Below, piece by piece: positions 43,703 to 50,524 of a stretch of 64,000 bases of DNA. Below the pieces are notes generated by a model. The model saw only the letters and a program-made list of their open reading frames with translations, was not told where the DNA came from and ran no database searches. This stretch comes from Citrobacter youngae. GTDB lineage: Bacteria; Pseudomonadota; Gammaproteobacteria; Enterobacterales; Enterobacteriaceae. Position numbers and translations under genes: made by a program. How positions within the stretch are numbered: the stretch's first letter is position 1; each line of letters opens with the position of its first letter. The stretch is from assembly GCF_003818115.1 (NCBI RefSeq), contig NZ_RPOI01000007.1, positions 90,688-154,687 on the forward strand, written 5' to 3'.

Positions 43703-44926
43703 ATGCAAACAACAACAGCTTTACGTCTTTATGGTAAACGCGATCTGCGCCTGGAAACCTTCGATCTTCCTGAAATGCAGGACGATGAAATTCTGGCCTC
43801 AGTCGTAACCGACAGCCTGTGCCTTTCTTCCTGGAAAGAGGCTAACCAGGGCGAGAACCACAAAAAGGTGCCGGACGATGTGGCCACCAACCCGATCATC
43901 ATCGGTCATGAGTTTTGCGGCGACATTATTGCCGTAGGCAAAAAATGGCAGCATAAGTTTCAGCCCGGCCAGCGCTATGTCATTCAGGCTAACCTGCAAC
44001 TGCCGGATCGCCCGGACTGTCCCGGCTACTCCTTCCCGTGGGTGGGCGGTGAAGCCACCCACGTCGTTATTCCCAATGAGGTGATGGAGCAGGACTGCCT
44101 GCTGGCCTACGAAGGCGAAACCTATTTTGAAGGTTCGCTGGTTGAGCCGCTATCCTGCGTGATTGGCGCATTCAACGCCAACTACCACCTGCAGGAAGGC
44201 ACTTATAACCACAAGATGGGCATTCGTCCGCAGGGGCGAACGCTGATACTCGGCGGCACCGGGCCGATGGGACTACTGGCGATCGACTATGCACTGCATG
44301 GCCCGGTTAACCCGGCGCTGCTGGTGGTAACCGACACCAATAACGACAAGTTGAGCTACGCCCGCAAGCACTATCCATCAGAACCACAAACGTTGATCCA
44401 TTATCTCCACGCCCAGGATGCGAGTTATGACACCTTGATGGCGCTGAGCGGTGGACACGGGTTTGATGACATCTTTGTGTTTGTGCCCAACGAACAGCTG
44501 GTTACGCTGGCCTCTTCCCTGCTGGCTGCCGATGGTTGCATGAACTTCTTTGCTGGCCCGCAGGATAAGCAGTTTAGCGCGCCGATTAACTTCTACGACG
44601 TACACTACGCCTTCACCCATTATGTTGGGACGTCTGGCGGCAATACCGACGACATGCGCGCGGCGGTTAAACTTATCGAAGAGAAGAAGGTTCAGGCGGC
44701 AAAAGTGGTGACGCACATTCTGGGGTTAAATGCGGCAGGTGAAACCACGCTGGAACTGCCAACAGTCGGCGGCGGGAAAAAACTGGTTTACACCGGCAAA
44801 GCCTTACCATTAACCGCGCTCACGCAGATTGATGATCCAGCCTTGCGCGATATCCTGGAACGACATGAGGGGATTTGGTCGCAGGAAGCCGAACAGTACG
44901 TATTGTCTCACGCCGAGGAAATTTAA
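43703..44926 (+). CDS. sorE: L-sorbose-1-phosphate reductase
   Basis: 407 residues of the zinc-dependent medium-chain dehydrogenase type. It reduces sorbose-1-phosphate to glucitol-6-phosphate. ATG 43703 is preferred over the GTG at 43694 because GAGGTGG precedes it. The catalytic-domain block is PIIIGHEFCGDIIAVGKKW, and the dinucleotide loop is LILGGTGPMGLLAIDYAL. With SorD it finishes the route to fructose-6-phosphate. The last biochemical gene of the operon. Confidence 0.92.
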   Translation: MQTTTALRLYGKRDLRLETFDLPEMQDDEILASVVTDSLCLSSWKEANQGENHKKVPDDVATNPIIIGHEFCGDIIAVGKKWQHKFQPGQRYVIQANLQLPDRPDCPGYSFPWVGGEATHVVIPNEVMEQDCLLAYEGETYFEGSLVEPLSCVIGAFNANYHLQEGTYNHKMGIRPQGRTLILGGTGPMGLLAIDYALHGPVNPALLVVTDTNNDKLSYARKHYPSEPQTLIHYLHAQDASYDTLMALSGGHGFDDIFVFVPNEQLVTLASSLLAADGCMNFFAGPQDKQFSAPINFYDVHYAFTHYVGTSGGNTDDMRAAVKLIEEKKVQAAKVVTHILGLNAAGETTLELPTVGGGKKLVYTGKALPLTALTQIDDPALRDILERHEGIWSQEAEQYVLSHAEEI

Positions 44927-44927
44927 C

Positions 44928-45740
44928 ATGATTAACCGCGACACCCAGTTGTGCATGTCGCTTGCCGGTCGCCCTGGCAACTTTGGCACTCGCTTTCACA
45001 ACTATCTGTATGAAAAGTTAGGGTTGAATTTTATCTACAAAGCCTTTACCACGCAGGATATTGAGGCCGCAGTGAAAGGCGTTCGCGCACTCGGAATTCG
45101 CGGCTGTGCGGTCTCTATGCCGTTCAAAGAGAGCTGCATGCCGTTTCTGGATGCCATCGATCCTTCCGCAAGCGTCATTGATTCCGTCAATACCATCGTC
45201 AATGACAACGGTACGCTGACAGGATTTAACACCGACTATATTGCGGTAAAAAGTCTGATTGCCAGCCACCAGCTCAATAGCAGCGCACGCGTGATGATTC
45301 GCGGCAGCGGTGGAATGGGTAAAGCGGTTATCGCCGCGTTTCGCGATGCGGGGTTTACGGATGTCATCATTGCCGCGCGCAATCGCGAGAGCGGCCCGAC
45401 GCTGGCGAAGCAGTATGGGTTTCAGTGGCAGCCCCAGTCGGAAGGGATTGCCTGCGATATTCTGGTCAACGTGACGCCCGTCGGCATGGCTGGCGGTAAA
45501 GAGAGCGATGAACTGGCCTACAGCGAAGCGATGGTCGCTACCGCCAGCGTGGTGTTTGACGTGGTCGCCCTGCCGTCGGAAACACCGGTGATTAAGCTGG
45601 CGCAGCAGCTGGGTAAAAAAACCATCAGCGGCACAGAGGTGATTGCCTTACAGGCCGTAGAGCAATTCGCCATGTACACCGGCGTACGCCCGGATGACGC
45701 GCTAATCGCCGAAGCGGCAGAATTTGCGCGGGCGGGGTAA
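44928..45740 (+). CDS. Shikimate dehydrogenase-like protein (AroE family)
   Basis: 270 residues starting one base after the sorE stop (TAACATG). The AroE substrate region is GCAVSMPFKESCMPFLDAI and NTIVNDNGTLTGFNTDY; the NADP loop is RGSGGMGKAV. It resembles the SdhL/HI0607 subfamily, which is poorly active on shikimate. The usual aroE of the chromosome lies elsewhere. Tight coupling to sorE suggests a role with sugar or quinate-like substrates, but none can be named. Confidence 0.82.
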   Translation: MINRDTQLCMSLAGRPGNFGTRFHNYLYEKLGLNFIYKAFTTQDIEAAVKGVRALGIRGCAVSMPFKESCMPFLDAIDPSASVIDSVNTIVNDNGTLTGFNTDYIAVKSLIASHQLNSSARVMIRGSGGMGKAVIAAFRDAGFTDVIIAARNRESGPTLAKQYGFQWQPQSEGIACDILVNVTPVGMAGGKESDELAYSEAMVATASVVFDVVALPSETPVIKLAQQLGKKTISGTEVIALQAVEQFAMYTGVRPDDALIAEAAEFARAG

Positions 45741-45752
45741 CGAAGCAGGAAC

Positions 45753-45775
45753 AGAGCGCCAGGGATGGGCGCTCT
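45753..45775. terminator. Terminator-like hairpin after the sor operon
   Basis: Stem AGAGCGCC / GGCGCTCT with a seven-base loop, 12 bp after the AroE-like gene. The T-tract is weak on the plus side (AATAGAC). It separates the sor operon from the convergent antitoxin gene. Confidence 0.65.
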
Positions 45776-45787
45776 AATAGACATTAA

Positions 45788-46024
45788 TCAAAATGTCCTT
45801 TGAAAATCACTGAACGAACCGTTTTCTTCCACCCATTGATTTAATGCTGCTATCGATTTTTTATTTTCCCGCAGCCATTCTTCACGTTTGTTCTCACGAA
45901 ATTTTTCGATTAGGGCTTCGGTTAAAACCGCTGACAGATTGATTTTAAGCTTGCGCGCCTCTTCCAGTATCTCTGGAGCCAGAGAGACATTGACTGATTT
46001 TTTTACTTTAAACAATGTGCGCAT
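45788..46024 (-). CDS. CcdA-like antitoxin without a CcdB partner
   Basis: 78 residues from ATG 46024. The N-terminal ribbon-helix-helix is KKSVNVSLAPEILEEARKLK. The C-terminal REEWLRENKKSIAALNQWVE then ENGSFSDFQRTF has the CcdA hallmark (ENxxxxxxxNxxVExxGxF). A ccdB gene should follow on the same strand, but only 47 bp separate the stop from the convergent AroE-like gene. An orphan of a toxin-antitoxin module is the simplest reading; it may also act as an anti-addiction gene. Confidence 0.8.
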   Translation of the reverse strand: MRTLFKVKKSVNVSLAPEILEEARKLKINLSAVLTEALIEKFRENKREEWLRENKKSIAALNQWVEENGSFSDFQRTF

Positions 46025-46176
46025 GATAACCCCCATAGCAGTACGCATGACACACCTAAGGTGTGCGTAATAAGCGAGCATTTCCTGTTCCCGGCCAGCA
46101 AATCATCATGTCACACTAAGATGGTTGCACAGGTCTGTCACGCCCCGAAGAAGATGTCTGCGAGGCGCTTTCCAGA

Positions 46177-46542
46177 TTAGTTTAGGGAGTCGCTGACAAA
46201 CAGCTGCTGGTCAGCTTTCGCTTCCAACTGCGCCAGCGCGGGAATCAACTGGCTGATATTTACCAGACTGTGTCCTAACTGGCATATGCTCTCATAGGCA
46301 AAATGTTCCTGACCTTCACCCGCCATAGTCAGCAGGCTTTCGCCCATAAAATTCAGCGTCTGGTACAACCATGCCAGCGCCTCTTCACAGCCAAACGATA
46401 GCGCCAGATTTTCTTCGGTGGTGAGATGGCGACAATCAAGATGGCGGAACGCCTCGGCGAGTGGAAAATAAAGCAGGTCAGCTTGCGGTATGAGAGAAGA
46501 AGACGCAAAACAGGCGTTAGTGGTACTATTAGCATCAGCCAT
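46177..46542 (-). CDS. Hypothetical protein
   Basis: 121 residues from ATG 46542 (MADANSTTNACFASSSLIPQ). It is acidic and probably helical, with no membrane segment or known motif. I do not recognise it. It reads divergently from the first ribbon-helix-helix gene across 131 bp that hold a strong palindrome, so the two are likely controlled together. The frame continues upstream to 46623, but that part lies in the regulatory region. Confidence 0.6.
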   Translation of the reverse strand: MADANSTTNACFASSSLIPQADLLYFPLAEAFRHLDCRHLTTEENLALSFGCEEALAWLYQTLNFMGESLLTMAGEGQEHFAYESICQLGHSLVNISQLIPALAQLEAKADQQLFVSDSLN

Positions 46543-46614
46543 AGCATTACCTCGTATAATGTTGTGGTTAGAAGCTCGGTATGTGTTCGCGCACTGCCGG
46601 GCTTCGTTGTTTCT

Positions 46615-46643
46615 GTAAGACAATTGACTTACACTTGTCTTAC
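46615..46643. promoter_or_regulatory. Palindromic operator between divergent genes
   Basis: GTAAGACAA and TTGTCTTAC form a perfect 9-bp inverted repeat with an 11-base centre that contains TTGACT. It sits 31 bp before the first ribbon-helix-helix gene. GTGTCAGACAC at 46663-46673 is a further small palindrome at the start codon. A self-binding operator for the RHH protein is inferred. Confidence 0.6.
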
Positions 46644-46673
46644 GATCATCAATGTAAATCAGGTGTCAGACAC

Positions 46674-46847
46674 ATGTCAACGGTAGAATTCAAAAAGAAA
46701 GGTAACAAACAAATCGCGTTACGTGTCGAGCCAGAACTGGAAGCAGGGATCCAGAAAGCGCTTTCAATGGATGGTGACGCGTCAATATCCGCATGGATTA
46801 AGCGAATTATTAGGAAAGAATCGAAGCAGAAAGGGATTGAAGTTTAG
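46674..46847 (+). CDS. Arc-type ribbon-helix-helix protein 1
   Basis: 57 residues: an N-terminal beta strand (NKQIALRVEPELEAGIQKAL) followed by two short helices ending AWIKRIIRKESKQKGIEV. The small Arc/MetJ-like DNA-binding fold is evident. It is the first of two tandem paralogues; 16 of the last 18 residues match copy 2. It could be an antitoxin-like or phage-derived regulator. Confidence 0.7.
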   Translation: MSTVEFKKKGNKQIALRVEPELEAGIQKALSMDGDASISAWIKRIIRKESKQKGIEV

Positions 46848-46875
46848 AAGTTGGTATTTCTGGCTTGTAAGAGTA

Positions 46876-46901
46876 GTGTGTCATCACACATCTCGTATAA
46901 T
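46876..46901 (+). promoter_or_regulatory. Promoter and palindrome of RHH gene 2
   Basis: A perfect palindrome GTGTG-TCAT-CACAC (46876-46889) is followed by a consensus -10 TATAAT (46896-46901). The same CTCGTATAAT string occurs at 46551-46560 before copy 1. The palindrome occupies the -35 to -10 spacer and would block the promoter if bound. Confidence 0.55.
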
Positions 46902-46917
46902 CAAGGTGCCAACACAC

Positions 46918-47079
46918 ATGAACGAAAGAAGAGGCAATCCCCCGTTTCAATTCCGTCTGGATCCGGAACTGCGCAAAGCGATGGAAGAAGCACAGCGGCA
47001 GGCTGGCGATGAATCGTTGGCAGCCTGGATTAAACGTGTGATTAGAAAAGAGCTGAAGCAGAAAGGAATTGAAGTGTAA
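46918..47079 (+). CDS. Arc-type ribbon-helix-helix protein 2
   Basis: 53 residues: FQFRLDPELRKAMEEAQRQA then AAWIKRVIRKELKQKGIEV. It is a divergent tandem copy of the preceding gene, with its own promoter. The N-terminal strand differs, suggesting a changed DNA target. Confidence 0.68.
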   Translation: MNERRGNPPFQFRLDPELRKAMEEAQRQAGDESLAAWIKRVIRKELKQKGIEV

Positions 47080-47109
47080 GAGGCGGTACTTTATATCGTT
47101 TTTCTGAAG

Positions 47110-47135
47110 GTCTGCTCAGAGCGAGGAGCGGACAT
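47110..47135. repeat. Degenerate GTCCGCT...AGCGGAC repeat, copy 1
   Basis: GTCTGCTC, 10 bases, then GAGCGGACATT. Imperfect inverted repeat between RHH gene 2 and the HNH gene. The rest of 47136-47225 is AT-rich and empty. Confidence 0.5.
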
Positions 47136-47225
47136 TTCCTTAAAAGAAAATTTAAATCTAATGTAAAATAAAATTTAACATTAGATGGACTGGTTAACCT
47201 GGATAACTATAAGTAATTTAATTCA

Positions 47226-47732
47226 TCAAACAGTCTGAATAAATATTTTTTTTAAAGCTTCTCTAATAATATACACCTTGGTTGCATCAGAATATCTACC
47301 ACCATGTGTTCCTGCCTTTTTGAACAACTCACTGAAAGTTTCTTTGATAAGAATTTCATTAACTGTCATTTGAGTTTCTTTATTATATTTATCCATTTCC
47401 TGCTGGATTAGTCTTAACATGCTTTCCATTTCAGTAGGTTGCTCATTCATCCATTCAATAAGAACAGATTCATTAGCAATATCTGGGCTTTCTCTATGGC
47501 ATTTACTGCATAGCAGAATATAATTTGAGACATCATTACTTCCGCCTAGTGAGTGAGGGATAATATGTGCCCTCTCCAATTTTGAGGATTCGCGGCCACA
47601 GCAGACACATACATTAAAATCACACGCATTATCATAGCGCGTATCATCCAAACCTCTTTGAATTCCATTGTCAATCCAGTACTGCCAGATCATTTTTTTA
47701 CTTGGTGCGTTTTGTCTAGGAACTACTGCCAT
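47226..47732 (-). CDS. HNH-endonuclease domain protein
   Basis: 168 residues from ATG 47732; GAGGA lies eight bases upstream. The zinc-type HNH is clear: C42 and C45 (CVCCG), the histidine pair in RAHIIPHSLGG (H56, H60), the Asn in SNYILLCSKCH, and C75, C78. The C-terminal half is helical and unmatched. Codon use is AT-rich against the backbone, indicating transfer. No methylase or integrase is beside it. It may be a stand-alone defence or mobile nuclease. Confidence 0.8.
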   Translation of the reverse strand: MAVVPRQNAPSKKMIWQYWIDNGIQRGLDDTRYDNACDFNVCVCCGRESSKLERAHIIPHSLGGSNDVSNYILLCSKCHRESPDIANESVLIEWMNEQPTEMESMLRLIQQEMDKYNKETQMTVNEILIKETFSELFKKAGTHGGRYSDATKVYIIREALKKIFIQTV

Positions 47733-47817
47733 ATTACTGCTCCTCAAGAATTCAAACAGTTGATGAGAGATAAGCTGACCTGCGCCCTATAGATTAACAC
47801 ACTACGCTGTTAGTAAC

Positions 47818-47885
47818 GTCCACTTCTGACGCAGAGCGGAAGCTAACTGAATCGTAGGTCTACTTTGAGCGAACAGCAGACATTC
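47818..47885. repeat. Degenerate GTCCGCT...AGCGGAC repeats, copies 2 and 3
   Basis: Copy 2 (47818-47842) is GTCCACTTCTGACGC then AGAGCGGAAG. Copy 3 (47858-47885) is GTCTACTTTGAGCGAAC then AGCAGACATTC. They fill the gap between the HNH and DUF2971 genes. GTTAGTAACGTCC at the left edge recurs exactly at 48872-48884. Confidence 0.5.
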
Positions 47886-47946
47886 AATCGATCGTGAGGT
47901 ATTTACAATACTTAACATTAGTTAATATAGATATGTTTTTAAGTAA

Positions 47947-48687
47947 TTATATCGGTTGAAAATAAATGTCAAATTTATCACTGTACAAATTTCCTTTCTG
48001 GTAATTAACATTTGGATCCGTAATTATACTTCTTACCAAATGTATATCTGATATATCCGTCTTGCAGCCGAAATAGACAGAAATTAATTCTGCGGGCCAA
48101 GGATGTAACTCATTACCTTGCTCAACTACATGCCTCCACTCCTGCTCGTACTCCCAATGTTTAGATTTTGTGTGTAATATTCTAATTTTATTAGATAATG
48201 TATCGACTTCATTTAAAATTGAACTTGCCTGTATCGATGGATAATTATCATTGTAATTCATCGGCCTGGTTATTTTATCATCTGCTAAGGCTGTGCCGAC
48301 GATGCGTTTAAACTCTAAGCACATACCTTTATGTTCAGAAGCATAATGCGACCACATCAGCAAATTTTTGTTACTGCTTGCTAGTGAAAGAATACCTAAC
48401 TTTTCTAAACCGCTTTTAAATCTGTCCAAAGGTTCATCAAGAGAGCGTTTTTGGGAAACTATTACATCTGACATATCTTCACCAAAAATGGCTGATAATT
48501 TTTCAGAGTCCATTTCCCGTTCGTACACATGCCTTTGTCCTCTCACATAAAATTGGGTGTCAAAAGGATCATTAAATGCTGCCGGTTTTGAGTACCAGAT
48601 TTTCCGCTGTGCAAGAGCGCTTAATTGATTCTTACCGATAGAACAGTATTTGAATAAAGATGTAATTTCAGGCTTTATCACTAGCAT
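47947..48687 (-). CDS. DUF2971-family protein
   Basis: 246 residues. Family blocks are SLFKYCSIGKNQLSALAQRK, FNDPFDTQFYV, LLMWSHYASEHKGMCLEFKR and HWEYEQEWRHVV. No signal peptide or membrane segment. Biochemical role unknown; such genes often lie in variable regions. Base composition is the most AT-rich of the window, so recent acquisition is likely. No ribosome site of note. Confidence 0.72.
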   Translation of the reverse strand: MLVIKPEITSLFKYCSIGKNQLSALAQRKIWYSKPAAFNDPFDTQFYVRGQRHVYEREMDSEKLSAIFGEDMSDVIVSQKRSLDEPLDRFKSGLEKLGILSLASSNKNLLMWSHYASEHKGMCLEFKRIVGTALADDKITRPMNYNDNYPSIQASSILNEVDTLSNKIRILHTKSKHWEYEQEWRHVVEQGNELHPWPAELISVYFGCKTDISDIHLVRSIITDPNVNYQKGNLYSDKFDIYFQPI

Positions 48688-49078
48688 TCCTATGATTTTT
48701 TCAATGTTAATATAATTAATTATACAACTTTACTATCACAAGTTCAGGTTGTAACCTTCTGATTGTAAGATAAAAACACACATATACCCTCATAAGAAAA
48801 TGTATCTTGGTTACACAATTAAAACATTCTAACAAAATCGTTTCCGAAGTACTTTAATCTTCTTGAATTATGTTAGTAACGTCCGTTCCTGGCACAAAGC
48901 CGACTATCCCCTGTTATCGTTTCTCGTATCAACCACAGCATCCTGAAAAATTACGCATTATTGCGAGGTGCTTTCCTGTTTACGCCCACCAGCATTTCCT
49001 CTCACCTCCCAGTTTTTTATTCTCTACTTTCAACTTGTCAATTCACAATGTAGTTTATAAAATACATGGAACGTAATC
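48688..49078. other. 391-bp AT-rich gap with one repeat copy
   Basis: No credible gene. It holds copy 4 of the degenerate repeat (48881-48904: GTCCGTTCC, TGGCACAAAG, CCGAC), and GTTAGTAACGTCC just before it. The promoter of the toxin-antitoxin pair should lie in the last 100 bp, but none was certain. Confidence 0.5.
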
Positions 49079-49393
49079 ATGGAAATTCTTCAGACCACGG
49101 TTTTCCAACGCTGGGAGCAGAACCTACGGGATCGCAGGGCCAAAACGCTCATTGCCGCACGACTTTTTCGACTGGCGAATGGTTTAGCTGGCGATGTTAA
49201 ACCTGTAGGTGAAGGCATCAGCGAAATGCGCATTTCTTACGGTCCTGGTTACAGGATTTACTTTAAACAGCATGGCTGCCGCATCATCATTTTGCTATGT
49301 GGTGGCGATAAAAGCTCACAAGCTAACAATATCACCCTTGCAAAAGTGCTCGCCCGTTCACTGGACTATCAGGAGACATTCCGCCATGAATAA
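49079..49393 (+). CDS. RelE/HigB-type toxin (HI1419-like killer protein)
   Basis: 104 residues of the addiction-module killer family. Conserved stretches are FQRWEQNLRDRRAKTLIAAR, GDVKPVGEGISEMRISYGPGYRIYF and IILLCGGDKSSQANNITLAK. The fold is that of RelE-superfamily RNases. It precedes its antitoxin (toxin-first order, as in higBA) and overlaps it by eight bases. Confidence 0.86.
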   Translation: MEILQTTVFQRWEQNLRDRRAKTLIAARLFRLANGLAGDVKPVGEGISEMRISYGPGYRIYFKQHGCRIIILLCGGDKSSQANNITLAKVLARSLDYQETFRHE

Positions 49394-49664
49394 GCTTACT
49401 CAGTACGATCCCGCTGCTGCGCTAGTTGATGATGAAGAAATTGCTGTATTTATGGCGGATGCCCTCGAAACAGGCGATGCAACGTACATTGCAAAAGCGT
49501 TGGGCGTGGTGGCACGCGCTAAGGGAATGGCGAACATCGCGGCAGAAACGGGATTATCCCGCGAACAACTCTATCGCTCGTTTAGTGAGAAAGGAAACCC
49601 GACGCTGAAAACCACGCTGGCGGTGATGAAGGCGCTCGGTATTGGATTGACACTTAGAAAATAG
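49386..49664 (+). CDS. HigA-type antitoxin (HI1420-like)
   Basis: 92 residues from ATG 49386, within the end of the toxin gene. Features: KLTQYDPAAALVDDEEIAVF, GDATYIAKALGVVARAKGMA and a helix-turn-helix IAAETGLSREQLYRSFSEKG then KTTLAVMKALGIGL. It neutralises the toxin and should repress the pair. Together they form a complete type II module at the island edge next to pepE. Confidence 0.87.
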   Translation: MNKLTQYDPAAALVDDEEIAVFMADALETGDATYIAKALGVVARAKGMANIAAETGLSREQLYRSFSEKGNPTLKTTLAVMKALGIGLTLRK

Positions 49665-49773
49665 TCCCAGCTTCTATCTCCCCTTCCAACATCGTGAGCC
49701 ATATCAGTAAGGCATTAGATTGATAGTGGTAGCATTAGCGCGGTTTGTAATTTTCTGATTACATGGAGAAATG

Positions 49774-50463
49774 ATGGAACTGCTTTTATTGAGTAACTCG
49801 ACGCTGCCGGGCAAAGGCTGGATGGAACATGCGCTGCCGCTGATCGCAGAGCAACTGAATGGTCGCCGCACGGCGGTGTTTATTCCGTTCGCTGGCGTGA
49901 CGCAAACCTGGGATGAGTACACGGCGAAAACGGCAGCCATCTTTGCGCCAATGGGCGTTAACGTTACCGGTATTCATACCGTTGCCGATCCAATTGCAGC
50001 CATTGAAAACGCCGAGCTGGTGATTGTCGGCGGCGGGAATACTTTCCAGTTGCTGAAAGAGAGTCGTGAGCGCGGGTTGCTGGCGCCGATCGTGGATGTC
50101 GTCAAACGCGGTGCGCTGTACATCGGCTGGAGCGCGGGTTCCAACCTTGCCTGCCAGACCATCCGCACTACCAACGACATGCCGATTGTCGATCCCAAAG
50201 GTTTTGATGCGCTGGGTCTGTTCCCGCTGCAGATTAACCCACATTTCACCAACGCGCTGCCGGAAGGCCACAAAGGCGAAACGCGTGAACAGCGTATCCG
50301 CGAACTGCTGGTTGTGGCACCGGAGCTGACGGTGATTGGCTTGCCGGAAGGTAACTGGATTAAAGTGAGTAACGGTCAATCTGTGCTCGGCGGCCCAAAC
50401 ACCACGTATATCTTTAAAGCGGGTGAAGAGGCGGTTGCCGTTGAAGCAGGCCACTGCTTTTAG
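49774..50463 (+). CDS. pepE: Alpha-aspartyl dipeptidase
   Basis: Serine peptidase of 229 residues that splits dipeptides with N-terminal aspartate. ATG 49774 was chosen to match E. coli ([16 protein letters not shown]); another ATG precedes it directly. The nucleophile is S120 in YIGWSAGSN. Catalytic His and Glu follow (INPHFTN; DPKGFD). Backbone gene marking the end of the accessory island. Confidence 0.95.
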   Translation: MELLLLSNSTLPGKGWMEHALPLIAEQLNGRRTAVFIPFAGVTQTWDEYTAKTAAIFAPMGVNVTGIHTVADPIAAIENAELVIVGGGNTFQLLKESRERGLLAPIVDVVKRGALYIGWSAGSNLACQTIRTTNDMPIVDPKGFDALGLFPLQINPHFTNALPEGHKGETREQRIRELLVVAPELTVIGLPEGNWIKVSNGQSVLGGPNTTYIFKAGEEAVAVEAGHCF

Positions 50464-50478
50464 TTGATTTATTGTCTG

Positions 50479-50511
50479 ATGCCGGATGCGGCTTCGCCTT
50501 ATCCGGCCTAC
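50479..50511. repeat. REP unit between pepE and yjbB
   Basis: Palindrome ATGCCGGATGCGGCTTCGCC then TTATCCGGCCTAC. It lies between two convergent genes and may act in both transcripts. Confidence 0.88.
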
Positions 50512-50524
50512 CGCTTCACCTCAC

